Assembly: GCA_036426205.1 (NCBI GenBank)
Contig: CM071568.1
Span: 119,162,245-119,226,244, forward strand
Reading direction: 5' to 3'
Origin: Ascaphus truei
Taxonomy: Eukaryota; Chordata; Amphibia; Anura; Ascaphidae
Length of the DNA: 64,000 bases
The notes beneath the pieces were generated by a model, which was not told the origin of the DNA, made no database searches, and saw nothing but the letters and a program-made list of their open reading frames with translations. Numbering within the stretch: position 1 is the stretch's first letter; the number at the start of each line of letters is the position of its first letter. Positions 21,161 to 33,273 of the stretch are shown here, piece after piece. The translations under genes were made by a program, and so were the position numbers.

Positions 21161-21331
21161 AAAGAATATCTTCAAATTGAGGTTTTTATTATTTATGATT
21201 TACAATCTACCAATGGTTGGAAATATATAGTTTTTTTTCTTATTATCTGATTTTGAAAATAATTAGTCTTCAACAACTAAAGTGTGCTTGTTTTATTAAA
21301 TAAATAACTAAAGTACTACACTAATATTAAC

Positions 21332-21680
21332 TACAGCAGAGACTACGACTATTCTTACACAAACCAGTGGCAATCGCCAAAAAGACCCAGGTACGCTCAG
21401 GTACATGCTGGATACATGCCTTAAACTTGCCTTAAACTAGACCCAGGATTTCTGCATTGATTAATGGCCCATCAGATTAACAGCGGGGGTCCCTGGCAGT
21501 CCCATTCAGTTTGAATGGGACTGCCAGGGACCCCTGCTGTGTTAATCCTATGGGTCATTAGTCAGTGCAGAAATGCCTTAAACTTGCCTTAAACTAGCCA
21601 GGTTACACCCAGCACATACCCAGAATGTAACCGGACTAGTTTAAGACGAGCTTTAGAATAGTCGTGGTCTCGTCTGTAAG
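21332..21680. mobile_element. Foldback MITE, copy 1
   Basis: Almost the whole element is an inverted repeat centred near 21510 (CCCATTCAGTTTGAATGGG), with GGACTGCCAGGGACCCCTGCT in each arm. The outer ends GAGACTACGACTATTC and GAATAGTCGTGGTCTC are inverted. Same family as 29172-29499. Non-coding. Confidence 0.8.
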
Positions 21681-21683
21681 TAT

Positions 21684-23739
21684 TAATTTAAATAGTCCAT
21701 ACTACGATTTTTTTTATTTTTTTTATATAACTTTGATTTTATTAGGTGAAATATTACATACATGGTAACACAACCCAATGGCTTCAATATCATCACCTCT
21801 TTTCTTAACCTTATTCCACAAAGTTGACACACCAGACACACAGGACAAACAGGGAGACGTGACCAAAGGGTAAGAAAGGGGGGGAGGTGCGTGGAGGAAT
21901 CGACAGCCTTGGTAGAGGGATGGCATGTACTCGGGCCCCCTGCCGTCCAGCCGACTGCTCTCCCCTTAAATCGTACCAAATAAATAATTTGCAATACCAG
22001 TACATCTGATCTCAGACACCCCATTATAAAGGGTTAAGGTTCCTGAGAATTTCACAATATAATTGTGAAAATTCCTTGGAGGACTGCAGTCCGGCCTTAC
22101 GTGACCCACCACGGACATCGCTACGGTAACATAGTTTAATGTTTCTATCGTTTTGGAGTTTAAAAAAAAACTGTGGCCTTTATACCACATTTACTGTGCT
22201 GCATTTTATATGTGTCAGTGTCTGGTATTATGGAAGTAAGGTGGCAGGAAAATTAGGCATCCATTGACAATGTTAGCCGAGAGCCATAGGTGGACATGAC
22301 CAGTGGTGCCCCCCTCGTCCACTCTTTCAATCTGTGCATTGACTGGGTGGTATTGTGCATGGGCATGTGTCAAGGAGGAGGGGTAGCCCCTGGGCTGTAA
22401 ATCATGGTTCCTTGGTGGCTTTTCCGCATCTCTCTTGGCACAGCTGCAAAAGTTTTTCCCTTCCACCCTCCCGGTTTTGGATTAGCACAAATATATTTTT
22501 GTTCCATTGGTGCGTATCTTATGGGTTTATGGTCCGTGTTATTATGTTGTTTGTGGATTTATATACAGTATGTGGTGTATATCGTTGTATGAGCAATGTA
22601 TACCATTTTTTATATCAAATTAAATTTTATAAAATAGAAAGTAGTATGTTACTTCAGGGTTTTGTTTAGTTATCAATTTTTCACACTTGGCAGGAGTTTT
22701 GTAGTGTGCCAGACTGGATCCTATGGGAGGTGGTGGGCTAATGCCATGGGGAGTTCTTTGACAGATGGCGTAATGCCCAGTTGATATATGTAGTATTACC
22801 ATGGTGGCTGAACTGGTTATTTGGATCACAAGTCATGTTTATGTGTGCTCAAGACACTGGCAAGGGGAGTCTAGCACGGTCCAGTTCACGGGTGATATAT
22901 AATGTTTATACGGTTTTGAAGTTAATAAAAAATGTGGTCTTTAAATTCCATATACAGTGTGGCACTTTATTATTGGAGGAAGGGGGGAGGAATGTGGCAT
23001 CCATGAGTAATTTTTTAAAATGTGTCTTAAAGCATACCACCTTTTTGTGGATCTGGGCCTTAGAGTATTGGCTGACTAAAGATGAAACAAATGACTTTGT
23101 ACATGTGTTTATTAACTATAATAAATTTAGGGGTATTTGTACTAAGCAGTGTCTGCTATAAGATGCACTACAATAAATCTTACAGCCTATTCACTTAAAT
23201 GGGCCATAAGGTGTCATAAGGTTTCTCAAGAAATAATACCACATGATGGATGTGTGCCTTTATATGATGCAAATGGCCAATACTTATATTGTCTGTAAAG
23301 CATCTTCCTTATGCTATTAAATGTTATATCATGATACTCCTGATTCTCTTCTTCAAGTTTCTTGAAATAGTTTCTGCTACTTATGTGTTTCTGTCCTGTG
23401 CAGTAACTTTCACTGACTGTACTGACACCTACTGTACTGATGATAGTACACATTCAATTACATGATTTAGGCATAAAATGTAATACAGCAAAACATCATG
23501 TTTTGTAACATTTTAACTATATAATTAACTATATTTAACTATATTATCAACTATATTGGTACAGGTAAATTGTATCAATCACTGTACAGTAGGTCACCTG
23601 TGTCATACTCACGTCCTAGAGTATAACGGGCCTGATTAGATTTCATTGTGCTTTATTCAGGCCAACCATTTTCAAAATACGCAAATAATAGATAGTAATA
23701 CTGCATTAAGCAGTCTTATCCCCCACATTCTTTTGTTCC
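21684..23739. other. Gene-free stretch with a diverged direct duplication
   Basis: No convincing coding sequence. A diverged direct repeat pairs about 22110-22270 with 22890-23010: TAATGTTT, then GTTTTGAAGTT, TGTGGTCTTTA, CAGTGTGGCA. Elsewhere the sequence is T-rich with no recognised element. Confidence 0.5.
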
Positions 23740-23965
23740 CACATGCTTCTCCCCACATGCTCCCTCCTCATTAGCTTCTCCCCTGCATGTTCTTCTCCCC
23801 TGATTCTCCTCTACATGTCCCCCACTTTCTCTCTCATGCCCTCCCCTCCCCTCTCTCACCCCCCCCCCCACCAATCTCTCCCTCAACCCCTCCACTGTCT
23901 CTTATATCACTCTTTCTTACTCCCTCTACTCTCTCTCTTACTCTCCCCCTTTCCTCTATCTTACT
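23740..23965 (+). repeat. CT-rich low-complexity tract 1
   Basis: Pyrimidine-rich sequence of CTCTCC/TCTTACTCCC type with a C9 run. Open frames across it are composition artefacts. Confidence 0.8.
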
Positions 23966-24844
23966 CCAACCATATAGATCACAATAGGGGAACCCCGCTT
24001 CTCTACTGGAAACGGCTACATAATATCCTCCCCCATGGTGATCAAAGGGTTGTAGCGCTTCCACTAACTGAGCACTGTAGCATTACATTTTCAAGGGAAT
24101 TTGCTAATTTTGTTGCCATACCCAGTTTGCTTAACTGTTCTAGCCCATTCATGAATATGGGCTCTGGGTTTGTCAGGTAATATTAGTTGATTCATTCCAG
24201 TGGTATCATTACTGCACTCGCAGCTTATCCAATGCTACACTCTTAACAAGGATAAGAAGCAGAGCTACTCTGTTACCACCAACTTTCTAAAGCAATCATC
24301 TCATCATAGTACTACAGTACATTAGCTGTGGAGCATTTAGAGTAGCAAGGAGTTTCTTCTATGCACCAGTGTGAGTGTATTTAGCAACCATTTGCACCAC
24401 TCACTACTTAGTTGTTGACTCCTTTAGGTACAAGGTTCAGACTTGCAATTTGATCTTCAAGCACACAGCTGGCATACACACACATGTGGGTCATTCCAGT
24501 AAATACACTATTAATCAACGTATTGTGTTTTTAGCTGCCTATTGACAGACTCTGCTAATTTAACCTATTACTCTACTCTTCACCCGTAGACACCATTTTC
24601 CAAGGTATTAGTAAATTACAAAATTGTTTAGGTGTTCATTGATTTAATATAGCTTAATTAACCTTTTTGGACCTATTACTGATCCAGAGTGCTACACTCC
24701 CCTCGACAGAATCAATAGTGTGTGTCTACTATATGTCTATTTTACACCACCTTTATTTTAACATTTATGATTAATAAAATATTTACATTTTGACATAAAT
24801 CATTCAGTCAGGGGGCTAGAGTGGGTTTCTTTCCTCCTTGTTTA

Positions 24845-25085
24845 TCTTACTCCAACCAGACCCTCTTTCTCTTACTCCCCTCCTCTCTCTCCATTACTCC
24901 CCCTCTCTCTCATGCTCCCCCCACCCCTCTTATCTATACCCCCCTCAACTATTACATATACCCCTCCTCCTCTCTCACTTATACCCCTTGTCACTTCTTA
25001 CTTACCCTCTTATTTACCCTCTTCCTTTCCCTCTCACTTACTCTCCCCTCTCACTTATCCTCTCCTATGCAGACTCTTACCTTAT
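24845..25085 (+). repeat. CT-rich low-complexity tract 2
   Basis: The same CTTACTCCCCTC texture as tract 1, about 900 bp further on. Both are preceded by TATCTTACTCCAACCA or a close relative, suggesting one diverged family. Confidence 0.75.
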
Positions 25086-25099
25086 CTCCCGGCAAAATG

Positions 25100-28029
25100 A
25101 GGCGATGAACCTGCAACCCAATGCTACACCCCTGGTCCTGCTCTGCAGGCCAGACAAAAATACTCAGATCTTATGGTTGACACCCCTGAACTATGTACTA
25201 TACAGGTGGCATTTTAATACCCTATATGAAAATCAATGGACTCATTCATAAGCATTTTACTTTTTTAATTACAGTTTACCAGGTCAGTACCTTCAGTTTT
25301 CATCAAATTAATTATCTGACATGAAAATTAGCAAATACTCTCTAATTCCCTTAATCTAGCTATCATATGCCTGTTTTTCTAGATTCTTAAGCATCTTCCA
25401 AGCGTGGCATCATGTACTCCTTAATTTTAGAACATACAGTGTACTACAGTGCAAATACTTTATATACAGTGGACAAATGCCTAGACTTACAAGTTACAAC
25501 AGTAGATTTTTTTTAAATAGAGTACACCCTCAGAATTAATCTCCAAATATAAAGCATTAATTTTCAATATACAGATGATTACATTTTATTGAAACATTGT
25601 AGTTGTTTAAATACAGTTAATCTTGTGCTTGTACAGTATCTTCAATTTACTGTACTTTGAAAATCTTTGCAAGACATCCAGAACAATCCTATATTGAATA
25701 ACAGTCTTTGTTACCTTTCTGACTTTGTAAAAATGACATAAAGCAACTAAATTTAGGATTGTGACTCCCCGGGTAGTCATATACACTGCATCCTTGCTTG
25801 TAAGCAGGAATGAGATTATAGTATTTATGGGTGTTTCTTTTTCAGCTGCTTTCTACAGTTTACATTCATTTTTCAAGATCAATTTAATTCCTTAAACAAC
25901 ACTTTGCATATTTACAGTCCATATTGAGATTTGCTTGTTTTGTATTGCTAATACTATTGTAAGAATGAATTATAATATTGAGAACGTCTTTATTTTAAAA
26001 CTTTAATTGTATGACATTGCATTTCAATTTTGCTTGAATGTATTAATTACAATTACAATTACAATTCAACTTGAATGTATTAATTACATAAACAATTATA
26101 TTTGATCAAATGCTTCTCAATTTGATGGGGGAAATTATTTGGATTGTGTCATAGCATTTATGCTTTTTTGTCACATTGAGTTTGAGAAGAAAAAAGGAAA
26201 ATACTTTGATGTTCCTCTGAGACATCACTTGACCTTTCAACCTTTGAAAGGAAACACAAGGAACACTGTGAAAAAAATCTTCAGGAAGAAAGAGTTCTCA
26301 TTAAACACCCAGTGAAAGTGTTTTAGCACTGCAGTAATAGTATTATCATTTTCACATAAAGGGTAAAATAAACTGAACATTCGTGTTTAGATTATATCAT
26401 AGGGTAATAGTTTTTGTGTTATCATGTAAATATTTGAATGTTGGAGTGCCACCAATGCAGCTGAATTTAAACAATATATCTAAAACCTGTTTATAATTAA
26501 TCATTTTTTCCACCATTTTTTCTGGATACTTACAGTAAGTATGGAAGAAAACAATTGCATGGTTAACTATGCTATATTACACAAACAAATAAATTGTACA
26601 TCTTTGTAGCCTTTATGGATTAAAAACAAATGAAATAATTTTGTCCTATTTGTATTTTGCATAGCTATACAGGATCATATAACTAATTGACATTACTTTG
26701 AACTATCCACAGACACTTTTCAGACCACATCTCTATAAAGTTTTAACTAGGATACCCCAATGCTACAGTACCTTCAGAAAAATGTTAAAATATAAATGTG
26801 AAAAACTATATCAATTGTATACTGTAATCTCTGACTATAATTACAGAATTTTACATTTGATCTACTGTAATATGAAAATTGAAAAGACAGCCTAATAATG
26901 CAAAATGATTCTACATTATTTGAAAATGTGTTCTATCGTGACCGATGCACAATTCATTATTTCATTTCCAGTATTTCAGAATTTAATGATAATTGTCCCT
27001 TTTTAAACAACCTTAATTCTTAGAATTTGTTTCTCTGAAATCAATTATTTTGTTTGTTACTCACTAGTGCCACCGTATGGAGCAAGATTAGAATATAAAA
27101 CCCCATTAAGAAATATGACTCTTTATCCTTGGATATGAAGGCAGAAAAAGAGTTACAAAGCATTGTTATACATGTTTTCAGTTAATATTCACTTGGTTAA
27201 TATTTTACCTTTATTACCAACAAGAAATAAATACAAGAATAGAGTTTTAATTCATAGAACAGTATATCCAGAATTCAGTTAAATATGCTAACTACATACT
27301 ACCGTACTTTCTTTACAAATGCTAATGACATGTGAATTTTGTCTTTTTGCTCAAAAGGACAAATAAAATATAAGATTATATTGGGAACCAAAATAAGCAA
27401 CAAATGTGTACATGTGAGAAACTGTACATAATACCGTGCTGCTAAAGGGTTTAACAAAATACCCTTTTTCATGAGATTATTATTTTATCTTAGCCTAATT
27501 GATAGGACCGTAGGAATCGTTCTTTTTGTTTTTATAAATGTGTATATGTGTTTAACATTTTTTAATGACATCCTAGTTAACTGACTAAACACTTTAAGAA
27601 ACTGGACACATGTCAAGTCCAACCGTCAATTCTGCATGTGTGTCAGGTATTTGTGAACCATTATGAATGGTTTCATGATCCTAAAGTCCTTTCCATTATC
27701 TCTTTCTTATATTTTCCCTTCTTTGATATTTTTGTGCTTGTCTTAGTTCACAATTCATTGTGTCTGCGCTTCCTCTCTCTGGCCCTGACACCGTGGTATA
27801 CTGTAGATCTGCTTTTTCAATATGTTGAAAGCTTACACCCACACACCTGTTACGTGATTTAACATGATGTTATACAACACTTAAAAAAGAGAGACATAGA
27901 AAGTAATCATTTTTAATCAATAGAAACTGTAATTATTACTGGCTCTACTAATTAAACAATATTTGTTGTAAACCAATTAAAGGTTATAAAATCATCTAAA
28001 GGTAATCCAGGTAGAATGAAGTTTCCATT
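25100..28029. other. AT-rich stretch without recognised features
   Basis: Nearly 3 kb of AT-rich DNA. I see no coding block, RNA gene or transposon end, apart from the 41-bp repeat piece at 27440-27480 and a short local duplication (TTGAATGTATTAATTAC) near 26034 and 26070. It may be old unique sequence. Confidence 0.5.
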
Positions 28030-28037
28030 AGTTACAG

Positions 28038-28371
28038 CAGGGGAGCGCAAACTTTTAGTGCTGCGCCCCCGTCTCTCTCCCTCCGGCTCTCGCACCCCCC
28101 CCCCCCCGCATACCTTCATCCGCGTCGTCACGGCACGTCACGTGACCCGCGGCATCATTTGACCCGTGTGACGTCACAAAGCGTTGCCATGGCGACGCGT
28201 CACAGAGTGTTGAGTCCTGGTAAGTAAACAGTTACAGAGGCCTCACGCGATCTCCCGGCATTTTATTTAATTGCCTGGAGGAGAGGGCGGGGCCTCTGCA
28301 ACTGCCCGCGCCCCCCAAGCAAAATCTCCTGCCCCCCCTGGGGGTCGCGCCCCCCACTTTGCGCACCGCTG
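28038..28371. mobile_element. hAT-like MITE
   Basis: Ends CAGGGGAGCGCAAACTTTT and its imperfect complement ending TTTGCGCACCGCTG. The 8-bp flanks AGTTACAG (28030-28037) and AGTTACTG (28372-28379) form a near-perfect target duplication of hAT length. The interior is GC-rich and non-coding. Confidence 0.8.
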
Positions 28372-28379
28372 AGTTACTG

Positions 28380-29171
28380 AATAGTTATGGTGATGTTAAC
28401 CTACAGTGTAAGCTAACGTCGCATTAAGCCTTACCGCATATCTTCAAAGGCTAATAACGTACAGTTCACTCATTTTTTCTTCTGGAAAGAGAATTACATT
28501 TACAGGTATTAGTGATAATGAGATGCAAACATAATGTCCGTTAGGGATAATGAGATGCAAAAGAGTAATTCCCCCTAACATATCATACCCATGTAAAGTG
28601 ATTAAGGTTAACACAGGAATTTAATGCAACATTAGTAAGGTTATATCTAAATGTGGCGTAGCTCATGTCCACACCCTGAAATAGTGCTTTTACAGGGTCT
28701 GGATGTACAATATGTAACACCACAGTATGAAGTGCTATTCCCAGCTTTCGCTCTTTCTCCTTTCCTCAATTTTTTAACTTTAGTTCACCTATTTCAGAGT
28801 CTGGATGAGAGTAATGCTAAGACATACTTAACGTCACTTTATGAAAAGCTAATGCAACGCTGCGCTACAATAACGGGACATTGAGAATATGCTAATGAAA
28901 TAAACAACAGCTTTCTGTTACTGTATAGGTAACACATTGTTATGAGCCATGAGTTCATGAAGCTTTGTGGATTTAGCCCTTAAGGCTGCTTCCATTATTC
29001 TTATTTCATTATACATTTTTGTTGGGTGTGCATTGCATATAAGAGTGTTGCATTTGAAGTGGTCGTTTGAAGTGGATATGTAGTTAGATAGTAGTTGGAT
29101 TTGAGGTGGACTGGAGACTGAAACTTTTTGCAAATACTTCTGCACAAGGCAACAAACAGTAAGCTAATGTA
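28380..29171. other. Gene-free stretch
   Basis: No gene recognised. A short direct repeat GATAATGAGATGCAAA occurs at about 28514 and 28546. Confidence 0.5.
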
Positions 29172-29499
29172 GTGCCGATGAGTATTCTAAAACAAATCTG
29201 GGGTAATCACCAACAAGACCCAGGTACATGCTGGGTACAAGCTGCAACATTTCAGTGACATTTCTGCAGACAGACTAATGGCCCATCGGATTAACAGCGG
29301 GGATCCCTGGCAGTCCCCTTCAAACTGAATAGGACTGCCAGGGACCCCTGCTTTGTTAATCCGATGGGCCATTAGTCTCTGCAGAAATATCACTGAAATG
29401 TTGCAGCATGTACCCAGCATGTACCTGAATCTTGTTGGTGATAGCCCCAGATTTTCCAAGGCAAGTTTAAGGCAAGTTTTAGAATAATGGTCGGCGCAC
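29172..29499. mobile_element. Foldback MITE, copy 2
   Basis: Same family as 21332-21680: arms with GGACTGCCAGGGACCCCTGC and TTAATCCGATGGGCCATTAG, centre near 29327, and terminal inverted GTGCCGATGAGTATTCTAAA and its complement. Confidence 0.8.
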
Positions 29500-29811
29500 C
29501 TGTATCTGACCACACTATATCCCATGCTTGTTAATCGGCACAATTAACCCCTCTATACACTTTATTTACTGCTGTCTGTCCCAACACTTGACTGCCTCTC
29601 CCATCCCCACCAAATCCCTCTGCAAACCTTGAACAGAACTTAGCTTTACAAAGGAAGCAGAACATTTTGGCAAGGAAAAGGCACACCTATGCTGCTTATT
29701 CTGCACACTCACTTGAATCACAACAGCTTCATGCAACATTATCTACCTCTGTCATAATGAACCTGCTTGTTATCGCAACACTGTTCTTTCTTGTGGCCTC
29801 ATGGAAATATA

Positions 29812-30148
29812 AGGCTGCGTCCATACAGTCTTCATCCGCGCAGAGGCGTGACATCACCCACGTCAAGCGGGTGAGTTTTCAGGAAATGGTTTTCACGCCG
29901 TCGGGGGGCGTGTGTATTGGCAAGTCTGTCATGTCACGGAGCTGGTTCGCCCTCATTGGGCGAACCGCTCACATGACCTTCCCGTCGCGCCGAGAAATCA
30001 GTTTCAACTGATTCCTCACGCAACGAGCGCCCCCTCTACCTATCACGCGCACCCGTATGGCATATGGGCGCGATCAATGCCTTAAAGCAATGTAATCGCA
30101 CCGCACGTGGTTGGCTCCGTGCAGTCTTAGTCAGCATGGATGCTGCCT
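29812..30148. mobile_element. MITE with TA target duplication inside the LINE
   Basis: Starts AGGCTGCGTCCATAC and ends with the complement GCATGGATGCTGCCT, flanked by TA on both sides. The GC-rich interior has an internal palindrome GGTTCGCCC/GGGCGAACC. It splits the LINE leader from the endonuclease frame. Confidence 0.7.
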
Positions 30149-30150
30149 TA

Positions 30151-30675
30151 CTCTCTCTATCCAATACAAATTCCTCCCTCCTGGCCCACACCCAATATCA
30201 TCATACACTCTGGATTACTCAAAAGCCTTGCACTATCTACTGATTGTTGGTGGAGAACTCTGAAACCAAGCACACCAACCACTACTCATCCCAATGGCAA
30301 ATATCACAAATATACAACTTGCAAACTTACTTACTGTAAATTTATATTTATACTGTTACAGTCTTTAGCAGGTGATGTTGAATATAACCCAGGCCCTCCC
30401 TTTTCAACTCTGTCCCATACCCTTGAGAATAGCTCCTTCAAATTCCAAAAAGGTCTATTTGTCACCTATATAAATATCCACTGCCTGCTGCCCAAACGGG
30501 ATAAACTAAGGGCATGGTGCCTTATGCATAAACCCAAAGTCATTATTATCACAGAAACATGGCTAACTCCTAAAACCCTCGATGCAATTATCGCCATTAA
30601 GGGATACTCCATTTTGAGGAAAGACAGGTCAAAGAGTGGAGGAGGGGTGTTATTTTATGTTGCAGACACCTTATA
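30151..30675 (+). pseudogene. LINE ORF2 start: 2A-like peptide plus APE endonuclease
   Basis: Open frame with a hydrophobic leader (CKLTYCKFIFILLQSLAG) followed by the 2A-type motif GDVEYNPGP (30371-30397). The start of an APE endonuclease follows: YINIHCLLPKRDKLRAW, then KVIIITETWLTP with the catalytic E, and GYSILRKDRSKSGGGVLFYV. Leaders of this kind with 2A or signal properties are known in some CR1/L2-type elements. The ATG at 30140 lies inside the MITE, so the true start was upstream. The frame ends early at 30676. Confidence 0.75.
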
Positions 30676-31354
30676 ATGTATGCTCCTAAATTGTCCTCCA
30701 AGCCCACCTCTTTTGAAATCCTAGTTGGCAACATCTGCCACCCCTTTTTAAGCCCATTCTTACTGCAGGCATCTGCCGCCCCCCAAAGCCCCACTACAAT
30801 CCCTGACTGATATCACCCAGTTTCTTGACTCCTTTCCTCTCTGAATGAGAAAAGTGAGCTTCTAGTTCTTGGGGATTTCAAATACAATTGTCTCAACCCT
30901 AAAAACCACAAAAGCCTCACTTAACCTAGTGCAACTAATTTCCCAACCCACAAGGACAAATCTGAAATCACACAACCATTCCTTGCTAGACTGAATTCTC
31001 TCTTCTAGTCTAAGCCAGCAGTACCCAATCCTCTGACATCCTACGTGACATTTTCAGTGACCATGCAATAGTGTACTGTGTAAGGAAAATCAGATCATCC
31101 CAATAAAGCCCTAGATTTCTCCTCACTAGAACATTTAGGAACTTTAATCAACAACAGTTTCTGGCTGATCTTACCAACTGCCCTTTGTATAGAATCAACT
31201 TAATTCCTGACCCGAGTCTGCACTTGACTATTTCCAATCCGAGTTCTTAAAACTCTTTGATACCCATGCTCCCCTACGCAGAATAAGAGTACGGGGGGCC
31301 CACCTTCCGTGGGTTACAACCAAACTTATAGCGCTCTATTATCTTAGGGATGCC

Positions 31355-32307
31355 TTGTGGAAAATCTACAAAGTAACTGTCACTACTAAGGATCTTAACT
31401 ACAGATGCCTGCGGAATATATGCACAAAGCAAACAAGTCACGCAAAAAAAAATTTCTCTCACAATCTTCAACAGAATAAATCAAATCCATACAATTTCTG
31501 GACGGTTATCAACAATATACAGTATTCCAGCCTTCTAGTCATCAACAACCATGTAATATCATTAGGTAGGATATTACCTCTGCAAATCCCACTAACATTG
31601 CAAATGCATTCAATGAATACTTTGTGGGGTGTGCTACTATTTTATTAGCGAAACGCAACCCAAACTACATACATGAACATCATTCTGGGAGTACCTCTAT
31701 AGAACCACCCTCTCCCAACAATGCCCACAGTTTTAAATTTGTCCCAGTACCTGAAGAGGAGATTACACAAGCGATCCTCAAATTAAAACTAAGCAGCTAA
31801 TGTGGACCTGACCTACTGCTATCTAAATTCCTACGACTTGGTGCCCCAGCCATTGTCAAATCGATTGCTTCCCTAATCAACTCTCTTGTCTTTAGGCCAT
31901 ATTCTCAAGACCTGGAAAATCTTTAAAAGTTTGGACAAAAACAGTGTCTCAAACTACAGGCCAATTTCTCTTCTCCCAATACTATCCAAAGTCATGGAAA
32001 AATGTGTTAACTCCCAATTAAGCGATTACTATACCAAGACAAATTTTCCTAGCCAATTCCAATCTGGCTTTTGCCCCAAACACTCCATGATAACTACCCT
32101 CCTAAAAATTTGCAATGATATCCAGTGTGGATGGAACTGGGACAATTTACTGGTGCAATATGTCTAGATTTTGCAAAGGCTTATGACACTGTTGATCATG
32201 TTATCTTGCTAAACAAACTCCAGTGCTCTGGAATAGGGAACCATGCTTTAAAATTGTTTCATTCCTACCTATCAGGTAAATCCCAACATGTGTCTCTCAG
32301 GCACTAA
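31355..32307 (+). pseudogene. LINE reverse transcriptase fragments
   Basis: Frames at 31355-31530 (YRCLRNICTKQTSHAKKNF, NPYNFWTVIN), 31930-32165 (VSNYRPISLLPILSKVMEK, FQSGFCPKHSM) and 32125-32307 (LDFAKAYDTVDHVILLNKL, LFHSYLSGKSQ) are consecutive RT blocks of a CR1/L2-type protein. They are separated by frame changes. The YADD block and C-terminus are lost because an LTR element starts at 32319. Confidence 0.8.
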
Positions 32308-32318
32308 CTCCAACCTCT

Positions 32319-32829
32319 TGGATAACAGGGACTTATCACTGTTGGAGAGAAATTGCCTCTAAATCTGCAGTGTGCTGGTTAATTGCACAGGCAATCAACC
32401 ATACTCTACATGGCTGATTAGACCTGTTAGAAAAAGCCTTGTCTGAATAACAGGGAAGAGATTCCTTAGCTCACAATGGAGCTGACAGAAGGAAAAGAGG
32501 GTCTGTGTCCTGAGAGAAAAACACAAGGGGACCAAACCTCTATGCCTCGACCCTCAAGCAGAAACCTACCTGGACACCACTGACCCGAAGGGCCACATGT
32601 GTTAAGGTACCGCTGAGACTTTAGGTGATAAGTGGTTAAGGGGCTTTCCCCCCAGCCTTGCAGAAAGGGACTGGGGAAGTAACTTAGCCCTTACACAGGA
32701 AAAGCTGTTTATTTTTTTTATGTATCTTTTTGTTTGCTGTATTGTTTAGAGGAACAGGCAATAAAGCCTTATTTTTAATTTCACCTTAAAAACGGTTTCC
32801 ATTGCATACCTCTGAACACATCTCTTACA
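32319..32829 (+). repeat. 5' LTR of the coiled-coil element (plus copy)
   Basis: Starts TGGATAACAGGGACTTATC, contains AATAAAGCC near 32760 as a polyadenylation signal and ends CATCTCTTACA. It matches the LTRs at 52729-53305 and 56866-57451 in reverse orientation. Confidence 0.8.
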
Positions 32830-32831
32830 TA

Positions 32832-32849
32832 TGGTGTCAGAATTTGGGA
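32832..32849 (+). promoter_or_regulatory. Primer-binding site, tRNA-Leu type (mutated)
   Basis: TGGTGTCAGAATTTGGGAT begins two bases after the LTR. The better-preserved copy reads TGGTGTCAGAAGTGGGA (56847-56863), which matches the 3' end of a leucine tRNA as I recall it. Confidence 0.6.
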
Positions 32850-33273
32850 TGAGAGGAGGTCCTTGAAGTTCAAAAGGGCCCCGGGGATTGTCTGTGAAAT
32901 TTTGTGTGCTTTTACCTGCATAAGTTCCTACAACAGTCTGAACAATAAAACATGTGCAAATGTGACCAGAATTAAAGGGCTACATATCCAGGCAGGCACA
33001 CTTTACTGCACTGGAGAAAGTCCCAAAATCACAGTTTGACTGGGAGGACTGTGACAGATGGTGACCCACACAAGGGACTGATGGTGTGACCAGAGTCCAC
33101 CCCACCACTTGTGTAAAAAAAAACAGCGTGGAATTTTAAAATATCCGCCCAGCTGAAGTCAAATACAGACTCTGCAAGAATGGGGAAGAACATGTGTTCG
33201 AAGGTGTAAAGAGCCCAGCCACATGGAGCTGTGTCCCTTCAGGCATTATTTGGATGATGAGGATGATCCCTAA

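Larger units (their letters stand above)
29500..32318 (+). mobile_element. CR1/L2-type LINE, 5' region with ORF2 fragments
   Basis: Plus-strand non-LTR retrotransposon: a leader up to 29811 (QRKQNILARKRHTYAAY frame), a MITE (29812-30148), the 2A-like motif and endonuclease (30151-30675), and damaged reverse transcriptase segments (31355-32307). It is cut at 32319 by the LTR of the coiled-coil element. The 3' end is not present. Confidence 0.75.

Noticed and set aside
23743..25251. Long frames at 23743-24180 and 24821-25251
   Set aside because: They read through CT-rich low-complexity sequence and give serine/proline/leucine strings only.
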